64,000 nucleotides of DNA. It comes from Streptomyces sp. NBC_00154 (GTDB taxonomy: Bacteria > Actinomycetota > Actinomycetes > Streptomycetales > Streptomycetaceae). Of the stretch, positions 44,898 through 52,551 are shown piece by piece. The stretch covers positions 2,176,501 to 2,240,500 of the forward strand of contig NZ_JAPEMI010000001.1 of NCBI RefSeq assembly GCF_026342835.1. The letters run 5' to 3'. Each line of letters opens with the position of its first letter. The stretch's first letter is position 1. A program made the translations under genes and the position numbers. Below the pieces are notes generated by a model. It worked only from the letters and a program-made list of their open reading frames with translations. It was not told the DNA's origin and searched no databases.

Positions 44898-45744
44898 CGC
44901 TGAGCGAGGGCGTGGCGGTGACCGGGCGCGCCTGCGGGCGGAGCTGCTGGCGCTGGGGCGCGGGATGGGTGTGCCGGAGCAGGATCCGGAGGGCGCCGGG
45001 CTGACGATGGCGGAGCGGGTGCTGGCGCAGATCGTCGCGGAGGCGGTCCCGGCGCCCGTCCCCGTTCCGCCGGGGCGGCTGAAGCGGGCCGGGGCGTGGG
45101 TGCGGAGGCAGGCCCGCCTGCTGGCCGCGGCCCTCTCGGGGGTCCTGGTCGTGCTGGTGCTGACGCCTCCGGTGCGGGCGACGGTCGCGGACTGGTTCGC
45201 CTTCGGCGGGGTCGAGGTGCGGTACGACCCGTCCGCGCCGGCCCCCGAGCGGCCGGGTGAGCCGGTGCCTGACTGTGACACCCCGGTGACGCTGTCGGAG
45301 GCGGCACGGCGATCGGGCTTCCGGCCGGTCGTACCGCCGGCGCTCGGCGCACCGGCTGCGGTGGCCCTGACGGAACTGCCGCAAGGCCGGTCCATGGTCA
45401 CGCTGTGCTGGCGGGAGAACGGGCGGACGGTACGGCTCGACGAGTTCTTGTCGAGACTCGATCCGTACTTCACGAAGCAGGTGCGGGAGCAGCCGGAGTG
45501 GCTGAAGGTCCATGACGGCCGGGGCGGCCGGGTGGACGGGCTGTGGTTCGCCCGGCCGCATGTGCTGCGCTTCGGCATGGTCGACGGGGACGGCAACCGG
45601 TGGACGCGGTCGCAACGGACGGCTGGGCCCACCCTGTTGTGGGTCAAGGACGATCGGCTGACACTGCGGCTGGAGGGCGTGGACGCGCGGGAGCGGGCCC
45701 GCGCGGTAGCCAAGTCCACGCTCGGTCGGGCCGGCGATCGATAG
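44890..45744 (+). CDS. Putative anti-sigma factor (single-span membrane protein)
   Basis: A 284-residue protein overlapping the sigma gene by 8 nt. ATG 44890 is taken as the start; GTG 44881 is an alternative with GGGAGGG closer upstream. The N-terminal ~70 residues are charged and helical (DRARLRAELLALGRGMG, MAERVLAQIVAEAVP). One membrane span follows (QARLLAAALSGVLVVLVLTP) and then an extracytoplasmic domain of about 190 residues with FGGVEVRYDPSAPAPE and VTLSEAARRSGFRPVVPPAL. The topology and coupling fit a sigma regulator, but no zinc motif is present. The exterior domain may sense an envelope signal. Confidence 0.7.
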
Positions 45745-45833
45745 GCCTGGGATCGGTGGGCGCCGGAGCGGAACCTGCGGGGCTCGAGCGGTGTACCAGA
45801 AGTGACGCGGTACGGACGGGCCGTAGCGCACAG

Positions 45834-45861
45834 GACGACAGTACAAAAGACGACAGTACAA
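45834..45861. repeat. Two 13-bp direct repeats in the leader of the secreted-protein gene
   Basis: GACGACAGTACAA occurs at 45834-45846 and again at 45849-45861, 15 bp apart, ending 9 nt before the ATG at 45871. It may be a regulator or sigma-factor site or a leader duplication. Confidence 0.6.
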
Positions 45862-45870
45862 GGGGACGTC

Positions 45871-46701
45871 ATGGGAAAGCCAGGAAGCCTGTTGGCGCGA
45901 GGGCCGCGGCTGCGTTCCGCGCAACGGCAGGAGGGCCGGTTCAGGCGGCGGCCGGGGGCCCGGTTCCTGCGGCTGTCGGCCGTGCTGGCGGTGGTGTGGG
46001 GGCTGAGTCTCTGCCTCGCGCCGGGTGCGGTGGCAGGCGGATCGACGACCGTGCTCGTCTCTTCGCCCGACAGCGGGGAGGCGACCGCACTCTCCGTCTC
46101 GGATCCGAGATTTGCCGAGCTGGAGGCCCTGCTGGGCCCGGCCGGAAAGGGCGCCAAGCAGCGGCCGCAGAGCATGGACGCGGCGATGGGGACCCGGCAG
46201 ATCAATGTGACCTGGATGGTCCTGGATCTGGAGCCGATGCGGACCGACCGCGTCTTCCCGGGCGACGATCCGGACGCCATATGGATACACACGGCGTCCG
46301 AAGTCCCCTATACCTTCCGCGGGTACTGGCACCGGGCGAAGAATCCGGCGGGGCTGGTCAAGCTGTTCACGGAGCTCGGGCTGATGGGGAAGACGAGCAA
46401 CCAGGACGCGTACGCGAGGGTGTTCCCACAAGCCTGGGACAACAAGAAGATGTCCGCCCCGATGGACCCGCTGGCCGGCCTCGCGTCGGAACCGGAGACT
46501 TCCCCGTCGGCCTCTGCGGACACCGCCAGGGCCTCCGGCTCCTCCGACCGCTTCAACGGCGTGTGGTGGGCCGTACCCGGGCTGGTGGCGGGGGCGGCGC
46601 TCGCTCTGGCCCTGCGCCCCCTGGCAGCTCGCCGGAGTGGTGACGGCGGGGATGGCGGCGGCCGCAAGAGCCGCCCACGTCAGGAGCTCCTGGATCTCTG
46701 A
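45871..46701 (+). CDS. Exported protein with C-terminal membrane anchor, unknown
   Basis: A 276-residue protein from ATG 45871, with AAGGGGACGTC upstream. A basic N-terminal segment is followed by a signal-type span (LSAVLAVVWGLSLCLAPGAV). The extracytoplasmic domain of about 170 residues contains TTVLVSSPDSGEATALSVSD and TRQINVTWMVLDLEPMRTDR. A Ser/Ala linker leads to a second span (WWAVPGLVAGAALALALRPL) and a basic tail. I do not recognise the family. It follows the sigma/anti-sigma pair in the same direction after 126 nt and may belong to the regulon. Confidence 0.7.
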   Translation: MGKPGSLLARGPRLRSAQRQEGRFRRRPGARFLRLSAVLAVVWGLSLCLAPGAVAGGSTTVLVSSPDSGEATALSVSDPRFAELEALLGPAGKGAKQRPQSMDAAMGTRQINVTWMVLDLEPMRTDRVFPGDDPDAIWIHTASEVPYTFRGYWHRAKNPAGLVKLFTELGLMGKTSNQDAYARVFPQAWDNKKMSAPMDPLAGLASEPETSPSASADTARASGSSDRFNGVWWAVPGLVAGAALALALRPLAARRSGDGGDGGGRKSRPRQELLDL

Positions 46702-46813
46702 CTGCGCTATCTCACGGGCGCGCCATGGATTGAAGGTTTCCTCCCCGGAGATCCGACCGACGATACAAAGTGGGCAGCACCCCAGCCCACGCCGCACGAC
46801 GAACGGAGATCCC

Positions 46814-48019
46814 GTGTCGACCACGGAAACCGCCATCGCCTCCGCCGAGGCGCACAGCGCGCACAACTACCATCCGCTTCCGGTCGTCGTCGCCTCGGCG
46901 GAAGGCGCCTGGATGACCGATGTCGAAGGCCGGCGCTATCTCGACATGCTCGCGGGCTACTCGGCGCTCAACTTCGGCCATGGCAACCGACGCCTGATCG
47001 AGGCGGCCAAGGCACAGCTGGACCGGGTGACCCTGACCTCGCGCGCCTTCCATCACGACCGGTTCGCCGACTTCTGTACGCAGCTCGCCGAGTTGTGCGG
47101 CATGGAGATGGTGCTGCCCATGAACACCGGGGCGGAGGCCGTGGAGACCGCGGTGAAGACCGCCCGCAAGTGGGGTTACCGGGTGAAGGGCGTCCCGGAC
47201 GGCATGGCGAAGATCATCGTTGCGGCGAACAACTTCCACGGCCGGACGACGACCATCATCAGTTTCTCCACGGACCAGGAGGCGCGGGCGGACTTCGGCC
47301 CCTACACGCCGGGGTTCGAGATCGTGCCGTACGGGGACCTGACCGCGCTGCGTGCGGCGATGACGGACAACACCGTGGCGGTGCTGCTGGAGCCGATCCA
47401 GGGCGAGGCCGGGGTGCTGGTGCCACCGCCCGGCTACCTCCCACGGGTGCGCGAGCTGACCCGCGAGCGGGATGTGCTCTTCATCGCGGACGAGATCCAG
47501 TCGGGTCTGGGCCGGACGGGCAAGACCTTCGCCTGCGAGCACGAGGGTGTCGTGCCGGACATGTATGTGCTCGGCAAGGCGCTGGGCGGCGGCGTGGTAC
47601 CGGTGTCGGCCGTGGTCTCGTCGGCCGCGGTGCTCGGGGTGTACCGGCCGGGTGAGCACGGCTCCACGTTCGGCGGCAACCCTCTCGCCTGTGCGGTCGC
47701 GCTGGAGGTCATCGCGATGCTGCGCACCGGCGAGTTCCAGCAGCGGGCCACGGAGTTGGGCGACCACCTCCACCAGGAGCTGGGACTGATGGTGGGTGGC
47801 GGCGCGGTGGAGACGGTGCGGGGCCGCGGGCTGTGGGCGGGAGTCGACATCGCCCCGGGTCATGGCACGGGTCGGGAGGTCTCCGAGAAGCTGATGGACC
47901 GCCGGGTGCTGGTCAAGGACACCCACGGTTCGACGATCCGGATCGCTCCGCCTCTGGTGATCAGCAAGGAGGACCTGGACTGGGGCCTGGAGCAACTGCG
48001 CGAAGTACTGCGCGGCTGA
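46814..48019 (+). CDS. rocD: Ornithine aminotransferase
   Basis: A 401-residue class-III PLP-dependent transaminase that converts ornithine and 2-oxoglutarate to glutamate semialdehyde and glutamate. GTG 46814 has GGAG six bases upstream. It begins STTETAIASAEAHSAHNYHP and has MLAGYSALNFGHGN, LPMNTGAEAVETAVKTARKW, FHGRTTTIISFSTD and FIADEIQSGLGRTGK. The PLP-binding lysine is in LGKALGGGVVPVSAV. GSTFGGNPLACAVALEVIAM is also typical. Length matches bacterial RocD. It is convergent with the ATP-grasp gene and separated by a terminator. Confidence 0.93.
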   Translation: MSTTETAIASAEAHSAHNYHPLPVVVASAEGAWMTDVEGRRYLDMLAGYSALNFGHGNRRLIEAAKAQLDRVTLTSRAFHHDRFADFCTQLAELCGMEMVLPMNTGAEAVETAVKTARKWGYRVKGVPDGMAKIIVAANNFHGRTTTIISFSTDQEARADFGPYTPGFEIVPYGDLTALRAAMTDNTVAVLLEPIQGEAGVLVPPPGYLPRVRELTRERDVLFIADEIQSGLGRTGKTFACEHEGVVPDMYVLGKALGGGVVPVSAVVSSAAVLGVYRPGEHGSTFGGNPLACAVALEVIAMLRTGEFQQRATELGDHLHQELGLMVGGGAVETVRGRGLWAGVDIAPGHGTGREVSEKLMDRRVLVKDTHGSTIRIAPPLVISKEDLDWGLEQLREVLRG

Positions 48020-48030
48020 CGGCGCCGGGT

Positions 48031-48059
48031 CGGTGGGGCCGGGTCGGCCGGCCCCACCG
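48031..48059. terminator. Bidirectional hairpin terminator
   Basis: Perfect 12-bp arms (48031-48042 and 48048-48059) with a 5-nt loop lie between the convergent rocD gene and the YgiC-like gene. Confidence 0.85.
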
Positions 48060-48065
48060 GTGTCG

Positions 48066-49265
48066 CTAAAGGATGACGTGAGGCAGGAAGCGTGCGTACT
48101 CGTCCGTCACCAGCCCCGCCGATTCCCGGATGCCGAGCCCCGCGGACTCGTCCTCGACGACCCAGGCGCCCAGCACGACCCGGTTGCCGTCGAAGTCCGG
48201 CAGCGGGGCGAGCTCCTGATAGCAGCACGGCTCGTCCCGTGTGACCACGGGACTTCCCGGCTCATGGATCGTGACGCCGGCGCCCTCACGGCCGAGCAGT
48301 GGCTTGGCGACATAGCCGATGCCACCTCCACCGTTCCTGTCCCCGGCCAGTTCGCGAGGACCGTCGAGATAGGAGGGCAACAGATTCGGGTGACCCGGAT
48401 AGAGCTCCCATAGGATGGCCAACAGCGCCTTGTTGGACAGGAGCATCTTCCAGGCGGGCTCGATCCAGCAGGTGGTGCCCGTGCCGCCGCCGTTGTCGAG
48501 GGTGTCCAGGACATGGGGGCCGAAGCGATCGGTCGCCAGCCACTCCCACGGGTAGAGCTTGAAGCAGCTACGGATGAAGCGGAGCCTGTCGTCGACGAAC
48601 CGTCCGGTCAGCCGGTCCCAGCCGATCTTTTCCACGGAGAGCGCCTCCGTGTCGAGCCCGGCCTGTTCGGCGGTCTCGCGGAGATACGCGACCGTCATCA
48701 GGTCCTCGCCGAGTTCGTCCCCCTCGGAGTGGGCGAAATGCAGCGGTCCCGGTGGCAGCAGTGCGGCCTGCCGCTTCCATGCCGCGACGAGGCGTTCGTG
48801 AAGGGAGTTCCACTGGTCGGCGTCCGGGAAGCGGTCCTCCATCCAGAACCACTGGGCACTGGCCGCCTCCACGAGTGAGGTGGGGGTGTCGGCGTTGTAC
48901 TCCAGCATCTTCGCCGGGCCGGTTCCGTCGTAGCGCAGGTCGAACCGGCCGTACAGGGACGGAAGTTCGGCGCGGCGCCGCCACGACTCGGTGATCAGAG
49001 CGGCCAGTCGCCGGTCGGTGATGCCGAGGTCGGCGAAGCGGTCCTGCTCGACGATGTGCGCGGCGGCAGCCAGGCACATCGTGTGCAGCTCCTCGACCAC
49101 GTCCTCCAGCGCCTCGACCTCGGGCAGCGAGAAGACGTAGTACGCGCTCTCGTCCCAGTAGGGGCGCAGCGATCCGTCCGGGTAACGGGTCAGCGGATAG
49201 ACGATCCCCTGCTCCTCGACGGTCTCCTGCCAGCCGGGGCGCGGTTCGGTGGTGCGGCGTTCCAT
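48066..49265 (-). CDS. Glutathionylspermidine synthase-family (YgiC-like) ATP-grasp protein
   Basis: A 399-residue protein from ATG 49265. It shows YYVFSLPEVEALEDVVEELH, SLYGRFDLRYDGTGPAKMLE and YNADTPTSLVEAA, then WIEPAWKMLLSNKALLAILW and GYVAKPLLGREGAGVTI, the core of the GSP synthase C-terminal domain. There is no amidase domain. In Escherichia coli YgiC and YjfC are the stand-alone relatives. Actinobacteria lack glutathione, so the substrate must differ. It is 6 nt after a small lipoprotein gene on the same strand, like the ygiB-ygiC pair. Confidence 0.88.
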   Translation of the reverse strand: MERRTTEPRPGWQETVEEQGIVYPLTRYPDGSLRPYWDESAYYVFSLPEVEALEDVVEELHTMCLAAAAHIVEQDRFADLGITDRRLAALITESWRRRAELPSLYGRFDLRYDGTGPAKMLEYNADTPTSLVEAASAQWFWMEDRFPDADQWNSLHERLVAAWKRQAALLPPGPLHFAHSEGDELGEDLMTVAYLRETAEQAGLDTEALSVEKIGWDRLTGRFVDDRLRFIRSCFKLYPWEWLATDRFGPHVLDTLDNGGGTGTTCWIEPAWKMLLSNKALLAILWELYPGHPNLLPSYLDGPRELAGDRNGGGGIGYVAKPLLGREGAGVTIHEPGSPVVTRDEPCCYQELAPLPDFDGNRVVLGAWVVEDESAGLGIRESAGLVTDEYARFLPHVIL

Positions 49266-49271
49266 GGCCGG

Positions 49272-49547
49272 TCAGCCGCCGCCCGTACCGGAGCAGCCGA
49301 AGCCGCCGCGATCGACGGCGGACTTGTCGAAACTACCGCCCTGGACCTTGCCGCCCTTGGAGCTGCCGCCGTAGTAGTAAGTGCCGTTGCCACTGCTGCT
49401 CTTGCACTCGTAACTCGGCAGCTTGGAGTGGGTCACCGGATCCACACACCGCTTGTCCGGTTCCGATCCGCACGAGGTGATCGCCGCCGCGAGAACCCCC
49501 ATGGAGCCGAGCACCACCGTGCTCGACCTCACTCTGCGCTTGGACAT
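49272..49547 (-). CDS. Small Gly/Ser/Tyr-rich lipoprotein, YgiB-like
   Basis: A 91-residue protein from ATG 49547, with GGGGGAGACGG upstream. A basic start (MSKRRVRSS) precedes a hydrophobic stretch ending AAAITSCGS, a lipobox-like Cys. The mature part is polar, with CVDPVTHSKLPSYECK and NGTYYYGGSSKGGKVQGG. The size, Tyr/Gly-rich tail and link to a YgiC-type gene recall the YgiB (DUF1190) lipoproteins. The homology call rests mainly on context. The two genes form an operon. Confidence 0.75.
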   Translation of the reverse strand: MSKRRVRSSTVVLGSMGVLAAAITSCGSEPDKRCVDPVTHSKLPSYECKSSSGNGTYYYGGSSKGGKVQGGSFDKSAVDRGGFGCSGTGGG

Positions 49548-49753
49548 CTTCCGTCTCCCCCATCGTTCCGTTCCAGTCATAGGACCGTCGGTCAGATTAG
49601 ATGGCCGCCCGAGGAGGCGGGAACCCTGGTACTGGGGCTGGGGCGGGATGCGGTCTCGGGGTGGTCGAGGTCGCGGCGCCGGAGCACACGGATACTGACG
49701 GCAGGGCGCGCGGACGGCAGGTGCGGGCGAGGGTGCCGTCGGGGTCACGGTTA

Positions 49754-51157
49754 CTACGGCAGCACCCGGCAGAGTGCTTCCAGAGCGCCCGTCCAGGCGC
49801 TGTCGGTCGGGGCGCCGAAGCTGATGACCAGTGCGTCCTTTCCGGCCTCCGCGTCCGCGTGCCGGAAGCGGGCCATGCCTTCCAGGGCCAGCCCCTGGAA
49901 GGCCGCGGCCTGGATCACCGATCGCTCGCTGCCGTCCGGGAGTTCGAGGACGGCGTGCAGACCGGCGGCGATCCCGCTGATGCGGAGTGCGGGCGCCTGT
50001 TCCGCGAGCGCCGCGACGAGCTGGTCGCGGCGGCGCCGGTAGCGCAGCCTCATCGAGCGCACATGACGGTCGTACGCACCGGACTCGATGAACTCCGCGA
50101 GCGTCAGCTGGTCCGGCGCGCTCGACACCCAGTCGATGTCGCCCTTCGCCTCGGCCACCTCCTTCACCAGTTCCTGCGGCAGCACCATCCAGGCCAGTCG
50201 CAGCCCCGGCGCCAGGGACTTACTGGTCGTCCCCATATAGACGACCCGTTCCGGGTCGAGGCCCTGGAGGGCGCCGACCGGCTGCCGGTCGTAGCGGAAC
50301 TCGCCGTCGTAGTCGTCCTCCAGGATCAGACCGCCCGCACCCCGTGCCCAGTCCACGGCCGCGGCCCGACGGTCGGGATGGAGCGGCACCCCCGTCGGGA
50401 ACTGGTGCGCGGGAGTCATCAGCACCGCGCCCACCCCGCGCATCCCGACCAGCTCCCCGGTCCGCGAACCGAGTCCGTCGAGCGGCAGGCACGGCGTGCG
50501 GAGTCCGGCGTCCCCGAGCACATTCCAGTGCGCATCCAGTCCGTACGACTCGACAGCCACCTCCCGCACCCGCCGCTTCCGCAACACCTTCCCCATCAGC
50601 ATCAGCCCGTGGAGGAAGCCGGAACAGATCACGATCCGCTCCGGGGCCGCGTACACCCCGCGGGCCCGCGCCAGATAGTCGGCCAGTACGGTGCGCAGCT
50701 CGATGCGCCCGCGCGGATCGCCGTACCCGAAGGCGTCGTTCGGCGCGGCGGTCAGGGCGCGCCGGGCCGCCTTGAGCCAGTCGGCGCGCGGGAACGTCGA
50801 CAGGTCGGGCGAGCCGGGCATCAAGCTGTAGGCGGGCCGGCGCCGCACCGGCCGGGAGCGCGGGGCCGTCGCAGCCGGTCGACGTGGCTCGGCCCGCTGC
50901 GCGACCCGGGTGCCCGAACCCTGCCGGGCTGTGAGCCAGCCCTCGGCGACCAGCTCGGCGTAGGCGTCGGCCACGGTGTTCCGGGCGATCCCCAGGTCGG
51001 CGGCGAGCGTGCGGGACGAGGGCAGCCGGGTCCCGGGCGTCAGCCGCCCGGTCCGTACGGCCTCCCGCAGCGCGTTCATCAGCCCGGCCCGCAGCCCCGC
51101 CGCACCTGCCGGGTCGATGTGCAGGTCGGCTCCGAAAGTGGCCCAGGAATCCGTCAT
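49754..51157 (-). CDS. MocR/PdxR-type transcriptional regulator (GntR HTH + aminotransferase domain)
   Basis: A 467-residue regulator from ATG 51157. The GntR winged helix spans residues about 15-85 (GRLTPGTRLPSSRTLAADLG, then IARNTVADAYAELVAEGWLT). A basic Pro-rich linker leads to a fold-type-I aminotransferase domain with FGYGDPRGRIELRTVLADYL, LILEDDYDGEFRYDRQPVGA and the PLP lysine in GTTSKSLAPGLRLAW. Such proteins sense PLP or an aldimine. It is divergent from the AhpD-like gene with a 47-nt gap, so it probably controls 51205-52517. Confidence 0.92.
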   Translation of the reverse strand: MTDSWATFGADLHIDPAGAAGLRAGLMNALREAVRTGRLTPGTRLPSSRTLAADLGIARNTVADAYAELVAEGWLTARQGSGTRVAQRAEPRRPAATAPRSRPVRRRPAYSLMPGSPDLSTFPRADWLKAARRALTAAPNDAFGYGDPRGRIELRTVLADYLARARGVYAAPERIVICSGFLHGLMLMGKVLRKRRVREVAVESYGLDAHWNVLGDAGLRTPCLPLDGLGSRTGELVGMRGVGAVLMTPAHQFPTGVPLHPDRRAAAVDWARGAGGLILEDDYDGEFRYDRQPVGALQGLDPERVVYMGTTSKSLAPGLRLAWMVLPQELVKEVAEAKGDIDWVSSAPDQLTLAEFIESGAYDRHVRSMRLRYRRRRDQLVAALAEQAPALRISGIAAGLHAVLELPDGSERSVIQAAAFQGLALEGMARFRHADAEAGKDALVISFGAPTDSAWTGALEALCRVLP

Positions 51158-51160
51158 GTA

Positions 51161-51169
51161 AATGGACCA
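51161..51169. promoter_or_regulatory. ATGGACCAT palindrome in the mocR divergent promoter
   Basis: A 9-bp odd palindrome (ATGG-A-CCAT) sits three bases upstream of the mocR start, in the only DNA shared by the two divergent transcripts. It is a candidate autoregulatory site. Confidence 0.4.
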
Positions 51170-51204
51170 TACTCCTGCGCCATCCGCCCCGTAGCGTCAT
51201 ACAC

Positions 51205-51717
51205 ATGACTACGAACGAGCACCACCACCCGACCTCCGACTACGCCCCCGAACACAGCCCCCGCATGCAGTGGGCCGAGCTCGCCCCCGATGTCTTCAAG
51301 GCCATGGTCCGGCTGGAGACGGCATCCCGTAAGGGGCTGGACCCGATCCTCGCCGAGCTGGTGAAGATCCGTTCCTCGCAGCTCAACCACTGTGCGTTCT
51401 GCCTCGACATGCACACCAAGGACGCGCTCGCGGCGGGCGAGTCGATCGAGCGGATCATCCAGCTCAGCGCGTGGGAGGAGTCGCGGCACTTCTACACGGA
51501 GAGGGAGATCGCGGCGATCGAGCTGACGGAGGCCGTGACGGTCCTGACCGACGGTTTCGTGCCGGACGACGTGTACGAGAAGGCCGCAAAGCACTTCGAG
51601 GAGGCCGAGCTGGCCCAGCTGATCGCCGCCATCACGGTGATCAACGCCTGGAACCGGTTCTCCGTGGCCACTCGTATGGTCCCCGGCCACTACTCTCCCA
51701 GCGACACGAAGCACTGA
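51205..51717 (+). CDS. Carboxymuconolactone decarboxylase / AhpD-like protein
   Basis: A 170-residue helical protein from ATG 51205. ILAELVKIRSSQLNHCAFCL, then DMHTKDALAAGE carries the AhpD-type C-x-x-C with the following His, the peroxidase signature. The rest (LTEAVTVLTDGFVPDDVYEK, LIAAITVINAWNRFSV) is standard for the carboxymuconolactone decarboxylase fold. It probably reduces peroxides or acts as a disulfide relay. It is the first gene transcribed away from mocR and lies 71 nt before the PEP-mutase-like gene. Confidence 0.9.
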   Translation: MTTNEHHHPTSDYAPEHSPRMQWAELAPDVFKAMVRLETASRKGLDPILAELVKIRSSQLNHCAFCLDMHTKDALAAGESIERIIQLSAWEESRHFYTEREIAAIELTEAVTVLTDGFVPDDVYEKAAKHFEEAELAQLIAAITVINAWNRFSVATRMVPGHYSPSDTKH

Positions 51718-51788
51718 CCCGGGCCGAGCAGCGTCGCCGCGCCGCCGCGCCGCCCCTCCTCCACCTCGCCCCTCCCGGGAGCCCCGCG

Positions 51789-52517
51789 ATGACCGTCTCC
51801 GTCTTCCGCGACCTGCACCACGGCCGCACCCCCGGAGACCCGCTGGTCCTCCCCGGACCATGGGACGCCGCGAGCGCCCGTGTCTTCGCCGACGCCGGCT
51901 TCCCGGCGCTCGCCACGCCGAGCGCCGGGGTCGCGGCCTCGCTCGGGTACGAGGACGGGGCGGCGCCCGCCGCCGAGATGTTCGCGGCCGTGGCCCGGAT
52001 CGTGCGCGCCGTTCCCGTACCCGTCTCGGCGGACATCGAGGCCGGTTACGGGCTGCCACCGAAGGAACTCGTGGAACGGCTCCTCGACACCGGTGCGGTC
52101 GGCTGCAACCTGGAGGACTCGGCCGGCGGCGTCCTGACGGACCCGCAGCGGCAGGCGGACCGGCTGGCGGAGGTACGCGCGGTCGCGGGCGATCAGCTCT
52201 TCGTCAACGCTCGCGTCGATACGTATGTGCGCGGCGTCCCGGACGGCACCGACCCGGAGACGGAGACGATCGCACGCGGCCGGCTGTATGCGGCAGCCGG
52301 TGCGGACTGCGTCTACCCGATCGCCGCACCGCACGAGTCCCTTCCCCGCCTGGCCGCCGCCATCCCGGCCCCGCTCAACGTCTTCGCCCTGCCGGACGAC
52401 CCGACCCCGCGCCGCCTCGGCGAACTGGGCGCCACCCGGATCACGTTCGGCCCCGGGCTGCAGCGCCAGGCCATGGCAGCCCTCCGTGAGATCGCCGACC
52501 GGCTGCACGCGCTGTAG
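51789..52517 (+). CDS. Isocitrate lyase / phosphoenolpyruvate mutase-family protein
   Basis: A 242-residue TIM-barrel enzyme from ATG 51789, with GGGAG upstream. LVLPGPWDAASARVFADAGF, then PALATPSAGVAASLGYEDG are the N-terminal signature. VPVSADIEAGYGLPP holds the metal-binding Asp, and GAVGCNLEDSAGG and FVNARVDTYV follow. The DIEAGY motif fits the mutase/lyase superfamily. The Cys of true isocitrate lyases (KKCGH) is absent, so it is more likely a 2,3-dimethylmalate or oxaloacetate-type lyase. The exact reaction is not settled. It lies in the mocR divergon. Confidence 0.85.
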   Translation: MTVSVFRDLHHGRTPGDPLVLPGPWDAASARVFADAGFPALATPSAGVAASLGYEDGAAPAAEMFAAVARIVRAVPVPVSADIEAGYGLPPKELVERLLDTGAVGCNLEDSAGGVLTDPQRQADRLAEVRAVAGDQLFVNARVDTYVRGVPDGTDPETETIARGRLYAAAGADCVYPIAAPHESLPRLAAAIPAPLNVFALPDDPTPRRLGELGATRITFGPGLQRQAMAALREIADRLHAL

Positions 52518-52551
52518 CCTCCCGCCGTCCGCGCACCGAGCCCGCCAGACC

